From: Streptomyces sp. PH10-H1
GTDB lineage: Bacteria > Actinomycetota > Actinomycetes > Streptomycetales > Streptomycetaceae
Assembly: GCF_030063355.1 (NCBI RefSeq)
Contig: NZ_JASISZ010000035.1
Location: 1-64,000 of the forward strand
Reading direction: 5' to 3'
Length of the DNA stretch: 64,000 nt
This document shows, one piece after another, positions 49,180-57,509 of the stretch (its first letter is position 1; every line of letters starts with the position of its first letter). The notes below the pieces were generated by a model. The model saw only the letters and a list, made by a program, of their open reading frames with translations, ran no database searches and was not told where the DNA came from. The position numbers were made by a program, and so were the translations under genes.

Positions 49180-50898
49180 ATGAAGCGGGAATCGAAGCGG
49201 AACATGAACCGGTACGGGAAGCGGTACGGGAAGCGGTACGGGAAGCGGTACGGGAAGCGGTACGGGAAGCGGTACGGGAACGCGCGTCATGTCGCCGTGG
49301 CGGCGGTGGTGGCCGGCGGGCTGCTGCTCGCCGGATGCAGCAGTGGAACCCCTGACGCGTCACGGAACGGCGGCCGCAACAACGTCCCCGCCCCACCGGC
49401 GCCCGCGCCACCCAACCTGAAAGGGGGCCCGGCCGCCACGCCGAACGCGAACGGCACGGACGGCGCCGCAGCGGCCGACGAAAAGGACGGCGCGCAGAAG
49501 CGCGCACCGGCGCCCAGCTACCTGTCCACGTTCGCGCTGGACGTCGACACCGCCTCGTACGGCTACGCCAAGCGCACCCTGGCCGGCGGGCGGCTGCCCG
49601 CGGCCGCCACCGTGCGGCCGGAGGAGTTCGTCAACAGCTTCCGGCAGGACTATCCCCAGCCCGAGGGCGACGGCTTCTCCGTCACCACCGACGGCGCCCG
49701 TACCGACGGGGCCGGCATCGACCCGACCGGCACCGGCGGCGTCACCAACGACGGGGCCCGTCGCGACGGCGAGGGCGGCTGGTCGCTGCTGCGCGTCGGT
49801 CTCGCCACCCGTGCCGCCCAGTCGGAGTACCGGCCGCCCGCCGCCCTGACGTTCGTCGTGGACGTATCGGGCTCGATGGCCGAGCCCGGCAGGCTCGACC
49901 TCGTCAAACAGGCCCTCGGCAGTTCCATCGACACGCTGCGCCCGGAAGACTCCCTCGCGATCGTCACCTTCAGCGGCGACGCCACGGTCGATCTGCCCAT
50001 GACCCGGCTGGGCGACACCGGGAGCCGTGGCCACATCCACTCGGTCGTCGACGGCCTGGAACCGCGCGACGAGACGAACCTCGCCGCAGGCGTGCAGGTC
50101 GGCTACAACGAGGCGGTCAAGGCCGCGCGGCCCGGCGTCACCAACCGCGTCGTCCTGCTCTCCGACGGCCTCGCCAACTCCGGCGACACCACCGCCGCAG
50201 CGATCCTCGACCGGATCGGGACCGCGCGGCGCGACAACGGCATCACCCTCTTCGGTGTGGGTGTGGGCAGCCAGTACGGCGACAAGCTCATGGAACAGCT
50301 CGCCGACAAGGGCGACGGCCACACCACGTACGTCTCCGACCCGGCGGCTGCCCGCGCGCTCTTCACCGAGCAACTGCCCGCCAACGTCGATCTGCGGGCC
50401 CGCGACGCCAAGGCGCAGGTCGCCTTCGACCCGCAGAATGTCATCGAATTCCGGCTGATCGGCTTCGACGACCGGGCCGTCGCCAACGGCGACTTCCGCA
50501 ACGACAAGGTCGACGGCGGCGAGGTCGGCCCCGGCCACACCGTCACGGCTCTCTACGCCGTCCGCCTCAAGCCGGGGGCCGCGGGCCACGTCGCCACCGC
50601 CACCGTCCGCTGGCTCGATCCCTCCACCCGGGCCCCGCACGAGCAGACCGGCAGCATCGAGGCCGCCGCGCTCGCCGCACCGCTCTGGACCTCGGCCGCC
50701 AAACGCCTCCAGGTCGACGCCACGGCGGCCTACTTCGCCGACTGGCTCCGCACCCGCGCCGGCGGCTCCCCCATCCCGGGCTCCCCCGGCCTCTCCGCCC
50801 TCAGCCGGCAGGCGACCGCCCTGGCCACCTCCACCGAGGACCCCGCCGTACGCGACCTGTCCCAGGCCGTCCAGCGGGCGCAGCGCCTGGCGGGCTGA
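49180..50898 (+). CDS. VWA-domain (YfbK-like) lipoprotein with repetitive signal peptide
   Basis: This is a 572-residue lipoprotein. The n-region of its signal peptide contains six KRYG/NRYG repeats, then AVAAVVAGGLLLAGC with lipobox LAGC. It is followed by a Pro/Ala-rich spacer, an N-terminal YfbK-type domain (YLSTFALDVDTASYGYAKRT) and a von Willebrand A domain with a complete MIDAS (FVVDVSGSM and DETN), then a C-terminal domain with WTSAAKRLQ. It is outer-surface anchored in a Gram-positive envelope. Such VWA proteins scaffold metal-dependent adhesion or chaperone work; the partner is unknown. ATG 49180 has GAGGGGGA upstream. The stop codon opens an octameric array. Confidence 0.85.
   Translation: MKRESKRNMNRYGKRYGKRYGKRYGKRYGKRYGNARHVAVAAVVAGGLLLAGCSSGTPDASRNGGRNNVPAPPAPAPPNLKGGPAATPNANGTDGAAAADEKDGAQKRAPAPSYLSTFALDVDTASYGYAKRTLAGGRLPAAATVRPEEFVNSFRQDYPQPEGDGFSVTTDGARTDGAGIDPTGTGGVTNDGARRDGEGGWSLLRVGLATRAAQSEYRPPAALTFVVDVSGSMAEPGRLDLVKQALGSSIDTLRPEDSLAIVTFSGDATVDLPMTRLGDTGSRGHIHSVVDGLEPRDETNLAAGVQVGYNEAVKAARPGVTNRVVLLSDGLANSGDTTAAAILDRIGTARRDNGITLFGVGVGSQYGDKLMEQLADKGDGHTTYVSDPAAARALFTEQLPANVDLRARDAKAQVAFDPQNVIEFRLIGFDDRAVANGDFRNDKVDGGEVGPGHTVTALYAVRLKPGAAGHVATATVRWLDPSTRAPHEQTGSIEAAALAAPLWTSAAKRLQVDATAAYFADWLRTRAGGSPIPGSPGLSALSRQATALATSTEDPAVRDLSQAVQRAQRLAG
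49210..49281 (+). repeat. 12-bp tandem array (6 units) inside the VWA signal peptide
   Basis: Five exact units CGGTACGGGAAG and a sixth ending in C encode RYGK repeats before the hydrophobic core. Being a multiple of 3, copy-number change keeps the frame. Confidence 0.95.
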
Positions 50899-50942
50899 CG
50901 CGCTGACGGGCTGACGGGCTGACGGGCTGACGGGCTGACGGG
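50895..50942 (+). repeat. 8-bp tandem array (6 units) at the VWA stop codon
   Basis: Six copies of CTGACGGG (first unit CTGACGCG). The first unit includes the last base of the final Gly codon and the TGA stop; the rest lies downstream, in the gap before the convergent DUF2786 gene. Confidence 0.95.
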
Positions 50943-50976
50943 CCAATGCAAGGACGGCACGGCCACCCCGCCGTCG

Positions 50977-52281
50977 CTACCGGTCGCCGCCGAGGACGGC
51001 GCAGTCGGCGGCGGCGGTGCCGTGGGTCCAGCCTTCGGGGTCGCGGCCCTTGATGCGGTGGGAGGTGGTGGTCGGGAACATCCGCGTCGTGGTGTCGCGG
51101 ACCGCGAGATCGCGCGCGGCGAGAGCGGGAAGGAGCCGGTCGGCGGGAAGGCCGGCCTCGTGGGTGGCCTGCTCGGTGGCGTCGGCGAGGCGTTCGCGGA
51201 TGCGGCCGGCGTAGGCGACGAGGAAGGACTGCCGGAAGTCCTTCGACCGGGAACCACCGTGCCGGGCCTTGCCGTTGCGGCCCCGCGAGTCTGCGCCGGG
51301 GGCCCGCAGCATGGCGGCGTCCGCCTGGACGAGCAGCGAGGTGTAGAGCAACTCGACGGCTTCCAGGTCGGGTTCGAAGCCGACGACCGTGGAGAAGCCG
51401 AAGTCGCCCGCCCAGACGGCCTGGCAGCGGTTTGCCGCCGCCACGGCGTCGAGGAGCAGCGCCTTGGCGGCTTCGTAGGGATGGTCGATCCCGATACGGC
51501 AGGCACCGGGTCCGCCCGTACCGCCCGCGCCCCCGCCGGAGTCGGCGATGAGGGCTTCGTCGATGCTGTGCCGGGCCATGAGCTGCTGGGCTTTCGAGCT
51601 GAGTGCCTCGGCTTCCTCCGGGAAGTCGGTGGATTCGGCCTTGGCGAGCAGCGCGCGGATCCGGCCGAGCATGGCGGGCGCGTGGCGGGCGGCGTCGGTG
51701 CCGGCCGCCGGGACGGGCGCCGCCGCGGGGGTGATGCGGGGCAGCCGTCCGAGGAGTCGCAGGAGTTCCAGGACGGAGACGGCGGCGGAGAACCGATCGA
51801 GCCGTTCGCGCCGGCCGTGGGCGTCGAGGAGGGTGCCGTCGCCGTTCCAGGGGCCGGTCGCGTCCAGCTCGCGGAGCTGCACGGACCAGCGCGGGTCGCG
51901 CGGCGGGGCGGTGGCGGGGGCGGTGCGGGCTTCGGCGGCGATCAGGTCGGCGGTGAGCCGGGCGTGCCCGTCCGTGAGCCGGCGGCGGGCGATGCGCACC
52001 AGGTCGGCGGGTTGCCAGCCACGGGTCCAGCAGGCCCGTACGAGCCGGTCGGTGAGGGCGATCAGCGCGCGGCTCGCGGCGTCGGCGCCGTCCGGGCCGG
52101 CGGAGCCGCCGGCGGCGGCCAGTGCCGAAGCGCCCAAGTCGATGGCGTCCTCGGCGTCGGCGTCCGCCGCGTTGAGCGCACCGAGGTACGCCTGCTCGAT
52201 CACGTTTTCCATGCCGTCTTCCGCATCGTCCTGCGCATCGTCCTGCGCTGCGTCTTCCCCTGCGTCCCGCAGCTCTCCCAC
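50977..52281 (-). CDS. DUF2786 domain protein
   Basis: This is a 434-residue protein. Its centre holds the DUF2786 core ALLAKAESTDFPEEAEALSSKAQQLMARHSIDEAL (positions 51549-51653), a zinc-peptidase-like or phage-associated motif of unknown function, followed by a domain with SKDFRQSFLVAYAGRIRERL. The N-terminus has an acidic low-complexity tract (GEDAAQDDAQDDAEDG). The start is GTG 52281; ATG 52212 (MENVIEQAYL) would remove the acidic part. It faces the VWA gene. Confidence 0.8.
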   Translation of the reverse strand: MGELRDAGEDAAQDDAQDDAEDGMENVIEQAYLGALNAADADAEDAIDLGASALAAAGGSAGPDGADAASRALIALTDRLVRACWTRGWQPADLVRIARRRLTDGHARLTADLIAAEARTAPATAPPRDPRWSVQLRELDATGPWNGDGTLLDAHGRRERLDRFSAAVSVLELLRLLGRLPRITPAAAPVPAAGTDAARHAPAMLGRIRALLAKAESTDFPEEAEALSSKAQQLMARHSIDEALIADSGGGAGGTGGPGACRIGIDHPYEAAKALLLDAVAAANRCQAVWAGDFGFSTVVGFEPDLEAVELLYTSLLVQADAAMLRAPGADSRGRNGKARHGGSRSKDFRQSFLVAYAGRIRERLADATEQATHEAGLPADRLLPALAARDLAVRDTTTRMFPTTTSHRIKGRDPEGWTHGTAAADCAVLGGDR

Positions 52282-52309
52282 AGGACCAATTCTGCGGGAG
52301 CCCGCAGCC

Positions 52310-53251
52310 CTACTCGCCCTGGGCCGTCTCCACGATCTCGTGCAGGTCGGTGGCGCCCTCGACGGCCGCGGCGGCGGACAGCAGAAGACAGCCGGCGAGC
52401 AGGGCCGCGACGAGCCGGGGGCCGCGGGAGCGCCGGAGGTCGACGGGCGGCACGGCGTGCAGGAGGGCCGCGACGCGGCGCGGGACGGGGCCGGTGCTCA
52501 TGGCGAGCGCGGCGCTGGGGCGGCCGGAACTGACCGTGCGGGCCGCGAGGGCGGCGCGGCCGACGGCGCGTGCCGCGAGGCGGCGGTCACCGATGGCGGC
52601 GGCGGCGGATTCGTCGGCCCAGCGTTCCAGGGCGTACGAGAGCGGGGCGCGCAGGCCCCGCAGCAGGGGGTGGCAGGTGGCGGCGAGGGCGGCGACGACG
52701 ATGAAGAGGTGGTGGCGGCCCACGAGGTGGGCGCGCTCATGGGCGAGCAGCGCTTCGCGCTCACCGGGCGCCAGGGCGCGCAGCATGCCAGTGGTGACGA
52801 CGATCCTGCCGGGGCGCCCCGGCAGGGCGTAGGCGTCGGGGTCGCTGTCCTGCAGGACGGCGAGTTCGCCCGCGGGCACGCAGGCGCGGGTGGCGGCGTG
52901 GGCGCGGGCCATTTCGGCGCGGTAGCGGCGTATGGCGAGGATCACGGCCCCCGCGCAGGCGGCGAGCAGGGCCGCGGCGACGCAGGCGGCGGGAACGGTG
53001 ACGTCGAATCCGTCGGACCCGGCACCGATCAGCGGCAGCGTGAGGTGGCCGAGGGCGGCCACCGGCGGCAGCAGGAGGGCGCCCTGGGCGACCAGGAGCG
53101 CCAGGGCCACGGTGCTAGTCACGGCCAGGACGGCGGCGGTGCAGGCCAGCAGCCAGGCGGCGGCGCGCGGTGCGAGCCCCGCCGCGAGCCGGCGGGCGAG
53201 GGGGACGGCGAGCAGCGGTATCAGCAGCGGCGGGATGACGTCGGGGTTCAC
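52310..53251 (-). CDS. M56-family membrane metalloprotease (BlaR1-like)
   Basis: This is a 313-residue polytopic membrane peptidase. Four helices are predicted, and a cytoplasmic zinc site LLAHERAHLVGRHH (HExxH) precedes ERWADESAAAAIGD (third-ligand E in the WADE motif). BlaR1-like proteins cleave the cognate BlaI repressor. Unlike true BlaR1 there is no penicillin-binding sensor domain, as in the simple actinobacterial BlaI-M56 pairs. The GTG overlaps the blaI stop by 4 bases. Confidence 0.88.
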   Translation of the reverse strand: MNPDVIPPLLIPLLAVPLARRLAAGLAPRAAAWLLACTAAVLAVTSTVALALLVAQGALLLPPVAALGHLTLPLIGAGSDGFDVTVPAACVAAALLAACAGAVILAIRRYRAEMARAHAATRACVPAGELAVLQDSDPDAYALPGRPGRIVVTTGMLRALAPGEREALLAHERAHLVGRHHLFIVVAALAATCHPLLRGLRAPLSYALERWADESAAAAIGDRRLAARAVGRAALAARTVSSGRPSAALAMSTGPVPRRVAALLHAVPPVDLRRSRGPRLVAALLAGCLLLSAAAAVEGATDLHEIVETAQGE

Positions 53252-53679
53252 CGGGGCCCGCCCCCCGCCGGACCGGCCGGACCGTCCCGGCCGTCCTGGC
53301 CGTCCGGACCCGGCTCCGCGTCGTCCAGCAGGGCGCGGAGCAGCTGCTCGTCGTCCGAACTCAGCTGGGACACGAAGCGGGCCAGTACCGTCCCCCGGTC
53401 GTCCTCCTTGTCCAGCTCGGTGCGCATCCGCCGGGCGGCGAGGCCCGGCGAGTCCTGGGTGGGCGTGTACGCGTAGCCGCGGCCGGACCGGGTCCTGGCG
53501 ACGGCGCCCTTGTCGTGCAGGCGGGCCAGGATGGTGGCGACGGTGGTGCGGGCGAGGGCACGCCCGAGGTCGCGCTGGATGTCGGCGGGGGTGAGCGGGC
53601 CGCCGGCGGACCAGAGCGCCGCCAGGACGCTCGCTTCCAGCTCGCCCGGCGGGCGCCGCGCCGGATGTGTCTCTGGCAA
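53248..53679 (-). CDS. BlaI/MecI/CopY-family transcriptional repressor
   Basis: This is a 143-residue winged-helix repressor: ELEASVLAALWSAGGPLTPADIQRDL, LARTTVATILARLHDKGAVARTRSGRGYAYTPTQ, then a dimerisation helix and an acidic Gly/Asp/Pro tail. The start is taken at TTG 53679 with GGAAGG upstream; the frame stays open to 53979 but that part overlaps the operators. It is coupled to the M56 protease, which should inactivate it. Two CTACA-type dyads lie just upstream, suggesting autoregulation. Confidence 0.85.
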   Translation of the reverse strand: MPETHPARRPPGELEASVLAALWSAGGPLTPADIQRDLGRALARTTVATILARLHDKGAVARTRSGRGYAYTPTQDSPGLAARRMRTELDKEDDRGTVLARFVSQLSSDDEQLLRALLDDAEPGPDGQDGRDGPAGPAGGGPR

Positions 53680-53704
53680 GGAACGCCCCTTCCACCTGGT
53701 TCGT

Positions 53705-53737
53705 CTACAGTGCTGTAGACCGTCTACGCGACTGTAG
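53705..53737 (-). promoter_or_regulatory. Twin BlaI-type operators
   Basis: Two dyads, CTACA-gtgc-TGTAG (53705-53718, perfect arms) and CTACG-cgac-TGTAG (53724-53737), are spaced 19 bp apart, about two helical turns, upstream of the repressor. TACA/TGTA dyads are the known target type of BlaI/MecI regulators. Confidence 0.78.
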
Positions 53738-53794
53738 TCGGCCGGGTGCGGCGCAGATCGCCCCCGCAACCCATTATGGGAGGGCCCTCCGCCA

Positions 53795-54502
53795 ATGCCC
53801 GTGCCCCTGGCCATGCCCCTGCTGGACACCGTTCCCCAGGCGGTACCACTGGCAGTCAACGTTCTCGACGCCAACGACCTGCTGGCCACGTTCGGCCCGA
53901 TCGGCATCGCCGTAGTGCTGTTCGCAGAAACCGGCCTGCTCATCGGTTTCTTCCTGCCCGGGGACTCGCTGCTGTTCACCGCCGGGCTGCTGTGCGTTCC
54001 CGGCGCGTCCGATGTGCTGCATCTCTCGCTCTGGCAGGTCCTCGTCGCCGCGGCGGCCGGTGCGCTGGCCGGTGCGCAGACCGGCTACTGGATCGGCAGG
54101 CGCGGCGGCCCCCCGCTGCTCGCCCGGATCCGCAATCCCCATCTGCACGGTGGCGTCAGCAGGGCGGCTGAGCTGCTGGAGCGGTACGGGTATGCCAAGG
54201 CCGTGGTCCTCGCGCGCTTCGTACCCGTCGTCCGTACCGTGCTGAATCCGATGGCCGGCGTGCTGAACGTGCCCGCGCGCACCTTCGCCCTCTGGCAGAT
54301 CATCGGCGGCCTGGTCTGGTCGGTCGGCCTCGTGCTCGGCGGCTACGCGCTCGGCTCCTCGGTGCCGCATGTCGACAAGTACCTGCTGCCGATGGTCGCG
54401 CTCATCGTCATCGTCTCGCTCACCCCGCTCGCGCTCGAGGTGTACCGCTCACGTGGCCGTGCCAAGGCCGAAGCGGGCGCGGACGCCCTGGAGGGCCGGT
54501 GA
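53795..54502 (+). CDS. DedA-family membrane protein
   Basis: This 235-residue paralogue of the protein at 34010 has AVVLFAETGLLIGFFLPGDSLLFTAGLL, GRRGGP and FVPVVRTVLNPMAGVLNVPARTF. A short hydrophobic N-terminal extension (PLAMPLLDTVPQAVPL) precedes the fold. It overlaps the following PAP2 phosphatase gene by 4 bases, so both are likely made together for undecaprenyl-phosphate or lipid recycling. GGGAGG sits upstream of the ATG. Confidence 0.9.
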   Translation: MPVPLAMPLLDTVPQAVPLAVNVLDANDLLATFGPIGIAVVLFAETGLLIGFFLPGDSLLFTAGLLCVPGASDVLHLSLWQVLVAAAAGALAGAQTGYWIGRRGGPPLLARIRNPHLHGGVSRAAELLERYGYAKAVVLARFVPVVRTVLNPMAGVLNVPARTFALWQIIGGLVWSVGLVLGGYALGSSVPHVDKYLLPMVALIVIVSLTPLALEVYRSRGRAKAEAGADALEGR

Positions 54503-55089
54503 CCTCCCAGTTCGACGCGGGTCTCTACACCTGGATCACCGATCTCGCCCAGCGCGTCCCGCGACCGGTCGACACCCTGATCCGGGTGGGGAGCGACTAC
54601 GGACTCGCGGTGTTCGCCGTCCTCATGCTCATCATCTGGTGGCGGGCCCGGCGGGGCAGCGCGGCCCGGATGGCGACCGCACTGTCCGTTCCGATCGCCG
54701 TCGTCGTCGCCTACGCCGTGAACGACGTCATCAAGATGATCTTCGATGAGCAGCGGCCGTGCCAGACGCTGCACACCGTCACCGTCGAGACCTGCCCGGC
54801 GCCCGGCGACTGGTCGTTCCCCAGCAACCATGCCGCCATCGCCGCGGCGGCGGCTGTCGCGATACTGCTCGTCGACCGGCGGCTCGGACTCATGATCGCG
54901 GTACCCGCCGCACTGCTCATGGCCGCGTCCCGGGTCTGGATCGGGGTGCACTATCCGCACGACGTGCTCGTCGGCGTGGTCGTCGGCGCGCTCGTCGCCT
55001 GGCCGGTCGTCCACCACGCGCACCGCGCCGCCCCTGTCGTCGAGCGACTGCGCGGCACGCGGCTGAGGCCGCTGCTCAGAGCGGTCTAG
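54499..55089 (+). CDS. PAP2-family phosphatase (undecaprenyl-diphosphate phosphatase-like)
   Basis: This is a 196-residue membrane phosphatase: phosphatase motif 1 KMIFDEQRP (K-x6-RP), motif 2 PSNH, motif 3 SRVWIGVHYPHDV. About five helices are predicted. Proteins of this family dephosphorylate undecaprenyl diphosphate or phosphatidic acid on the outer face. The GTG overlaps the DedA stop, suggesting a flippase-phosphatase pair; the functional link is an inference. Confidence 0.88.
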   Translation: MTSQFDAGLYTWITDLAQRVPRPVDTLIRVGSDYGLAVFAVLMLIIWWRARRGSAARMATALSVPIAVVVAYAVNDVIKMIFDEQRPCQTLHTVTVETCPAPGDWSFPSNHAAIAAAAAVAILLVDRRLGLMIAVPAALLMAASRVWIGVHYPHDVLVGVVVGALVAWPVVHHAHRAAPVVERLRGTRLRPLLRAV

Positions 55090-55109
55090 CAGCCGGTTCA
55101 TCCTCAGGC

Positions 55110-55139
55110 GCCGGACGGGCTGAATTCAGCCCGTCCGGC
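55110..55139. terminator. EcoRI-centred palindrome after the PAP2 gene (dispersed repeat copy 3)
   Basis: GCCGGACGGGCTGAA and its perfect inverse flank the centre AATT. It is a shorter copy of the palindromes at 30058 and 32161 and sits in the PAP2/tatA convergent gap, so likely a terminator. Confidence 0.85.
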
Positions 55140-55229
55140 CAGGCCCATCCGGTCCGCCCGTTCAGCGTCACCGGCTCCGCCCCCGCCCGTTTCCCAACCG
55201 TCCGTCACGGAGATGCTGGCACCGGGTGA

Positions 55230-55496
55230 CTACGAGGTGTGCGCGGTGCCGGCCGCCCCGGGAGCGGGCACGGCGTCGGCGGGGGCCGAAGCGGTGGCGG
55301 TGCCGGTGACCGTGGAAGCGGTGGCTGCGGTCGCGGAGGCGTCATCGGCCTTCAGCGCACGCGCCTCGGACTTCAGGATGCGCATGGACTTGCCCAGACC
55401 GCGGGCGGCGTCGGGCAGCTTCTTGGAACCGAACAGCATGATCAGAACCAGCGCTACCACGATCAGGTGCCACGGCTCGATCGCGTTTCGCAACAC
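55230..55496 (-). CDS. tatA: Sec-independent protein translocase TatA
   Basis: This 88-residue TatA has one N-terminal helix (EPWHLIVVALVLIMLFG), a FGSKKLPDAARGLGKSMRILKSEARAL amphipathic region and a Ala/Thr-rich tail. The GTG at 55496 has GAGGAT just upstream; the longer frame to 55574 is not needed. It is an isolated tatA copy, with no tatB or tatC nearby. Confidence 0.88.
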   Translation of the reverse strand: MLRNAIEPWHLIVVALVLIMLFGSKKLPDAARGLGKSMRILKSEARALKADDASATAATASTVTGTATASAPADAVPAPGAAGTAHTS

Positions 55497-55642
55497 GGGG
55501 ATCCTCGCTTCGCGTAGAGATGTGCCAGGCCAAGGGAGCTGCCTGAAGATATGCGTCGACTGTCGCATTGTCACCCGAACGCGGGTCCAATCAGCCCCTC
55601 AGTGCTCAAAGCATCGGCAAAGGCTGGGCGTACATCCGATGG

Positions 55643-56728
55643 CTACGGATCGCGGCGGCGGCGCGCACCCCCTCGCGCTGCAGGCTGGGAGCCCTTGAGC
55701 GACCAGTGATCCACGGTGACCTCGACCAGGCTCTTGCCGTGCCCGTCGTCCACGGTCGCATGGGCGAAACCGTCCGTGGCGTCCGCGTCGCCGAGGTGCA
55801 GCCCTGCCGGGACCAGCCGCTTGAGGGTGGCGGCGATCTCGGCACCGGACGGGGAGGACTTCGCCCCGGCACTGCCGGGCGCGGTCTCCGGCACCTTGAG
55901 CGGCGGGAGGGCGTCGAACACCGGCTGCCAGATCTCCGCGTTCACCAGCGCGGTCAGCTGCGCGGGAGTCAGCGGCGGGTCGATCCGGGTGTCGGGCGCC
56001 CCCTTCTCGGCCGGCGAGTTCCACTCCTGCGCGTCGACGACGCGGCCGTCGCGGGTGGTGAGGGTGGCGCGCCAGTTCTTGGTGTCCACGCGGCGGTCGG
56101 GGTACTCGTAGCCCTTGAGCAGGATCAGTACGGATCCGTCGGCGAGCACGGTCGTGTCGCACGCGTCGAACGGCACATACGTGCGGTCCGGGCACTTCGT
56201 ACCGCCCTCCCTCTGCCCGGCGGCCACCCGGTTCAGGCTGACGGTGACGAGCCCTGTGCCCTTCCCGTCGTTGAACACCACCCCCGCGTACGGGGCTCCG
56301 GGCGGGCCGTCCGCCCCGTCACCGCCGATGCCGCGACCGTCCTCGCCGGTGGTCGTGCCCGGCGGCAGCGCCGACGTCAGCAGTTTGATCATCCGTTGTG
56401 CGTCGATCCGTTCGCCCGACGCGTCGGCGAGCGGCTTCACTCCGCCCTGCGCGGCCGACCCCTCCTCGACGTGGTGCCCGATAGAACCCGGCGCCCCGCC
56501 CGCCATGAGACCGCCGACGCCCACCAGGGTGAGCGTCGCGGCGCCGCCCGCGACGGCGGCCCTGCGGCGCAGCCGCATGACCCGGCCACGGGCCGTACCG
56601 CCGTCCACCATCGCCCTGTTGTCGGTGCCGAAGGTGCCGAAGGTGCCGCCGGTGCGGCAGAGGGCACGGCCGAGCTCGTCTTCGAAGGAGTCGGACGGGT
56701 CGACGGGGGCAAAGGGGTCGAAGGGCAT
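55643..56728 (-). CDS. Membrane-anchored hypothetical protein
   Basis: This is a 361-residue protein beginning MPFDPFAPVDPSDSFEDELG. A cytoplasmic part of about 50 residues precedes one membrane helix (AAVAGGAATLTLVGVGGLMAG, about 57-77), followed by an extracellular domain ending in a basic tail. The design resembles the anti-sigma-like or conserved membrane proteins found beside ECF sigma genes, but no sigma factor is adjacent. The function is not recognised. Confidence 0.7.
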   Translation of the reverse strand: MPFDPFAPVDPSDSFEDELGRALCRTGGTFGTFGTDNRAMVDGGTARGRVMRLRRRAAVAGGAATLTLVGVGGLMAGGAPGSIGHHVEEGSAAQGGVKPLADASGERIDAQRMIKLLTSALPPGTTTGEDGRGIGGDGADGPPGAPYAGVVFNDGKGTGLVTVSLNRVAAGQREGGTKCPDRTYVPFDACDTTVLADGSVLILLKGYEYPDRRVDTKNWRATLTTRDGRVVDAQEWNSPAEKGAPDTRIDPPLTPAQLTALVNAEIWQPVFDALPPLKVPETAPGSAGAKSSPSGAEIAATLKRLVPAGLHLGDADATDGFAHATVDDGHGKSLVEVTVDHWSLKGSQPAARGGARRRRDP

Positions 56729-56850
56729 GGGGAACCACCGTTTCGTATGGCGTACGGCGTGTGCCGCATGCACCCCCCATTCGCCGTGTACACCTCATTG
56801 ACGCGTCAGAGGTGCCTGAATGCTTCACGGCGCGGGAGGATTTCCGCAAC

Positions 56851-57390
56851 CTACGCGGCGACCGCGACCGATCCCTGGCCGAGAGCCGGGGCGAGGGCGG
56901 GAGCGGGAGCGGCGGACGGGGCGGGCTTGGTGCCGCCCTTGGCGAAGACGATGACGCGCAGCGCGACGAAGCGGCCGATACCGGCGAGGCCCGAGGCCGA
57001 GAGGTACACGCTCTGCTCCAGCAGCGGACCCGGGTTCGGGTGCACCGCGTGCAAGGTGAGCAGCGCGGCAGTCGTGAACAGGTAGCAGATCGCGGCGGTG
57101 AGACCGGACTTGAGGTGGTCGCTCAGCTGGGCGCGTCCGGCGCGGAAGGTGAAGCGGCCGTGCAGCTCGGTGGCCAGCAGGGTGGAGCCGACGGTCACCA
57201 GCGCGTTGGCGAGCGCCAGCGGCAACCAGCCCGACAGGATCAGCATGACGTCGCTGGACAGCAGCCCCACGCCGCCGCCGCAGACGACGAACCGCACGAA
57301 GGCTGCGATCGGCCCGGTCGTGCCGGGCTTCCCGGTCTGCCGGTCGGTACTCCGCTCGGTGCTCCGCTCGGTGCTCCCCGTGGTCTTCAT
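56851..57390 (-). CDS. GtrA-family membrane protein
   Basis: This 179-residue GtrA-like flippase has four helices: FVRFVVCGGGVGLLSSDVML, LANALVTVGSTLLATELHGRFTF (the ELHGRFTF signature), AAICYLFTTAALLTLHAV, and the last near 135-155. The N-terminus has a repeat STERSTERSTDRQT from a 12-bp direct repeat. GtrA proteins move lipid-linked sugars across the membrane. ATG 57390. Confidence 0.87.
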   Translation of the reverse strand: MKTTGSTERSTERSTDRQTGKPGTTGPIAAFVRFVVCGGGVGLLSSDVMLILSGWLPLALANALVTVGSTLLATELHGRFTFRAGRAQLSDHLKSGLTAAICYLFTTAALLTLHAVHPNPGPLLEQSVYLSASGLAGIGRFVALRVIVFAKGGTKPAPSAAPAPALAPALGQGSVAVAA

Positions 57391-57509
57391 GTCCCCAAGA
57401 CTCCCGTAACCCACTGACAGCGCGCTGACTTCCGCCGACCGGTCACCGACCGCCCGCTGACACGGTGCCCGCCGAGCTGTCACGATGGGTGTGATCGCAG
57501 GAGGAATGC

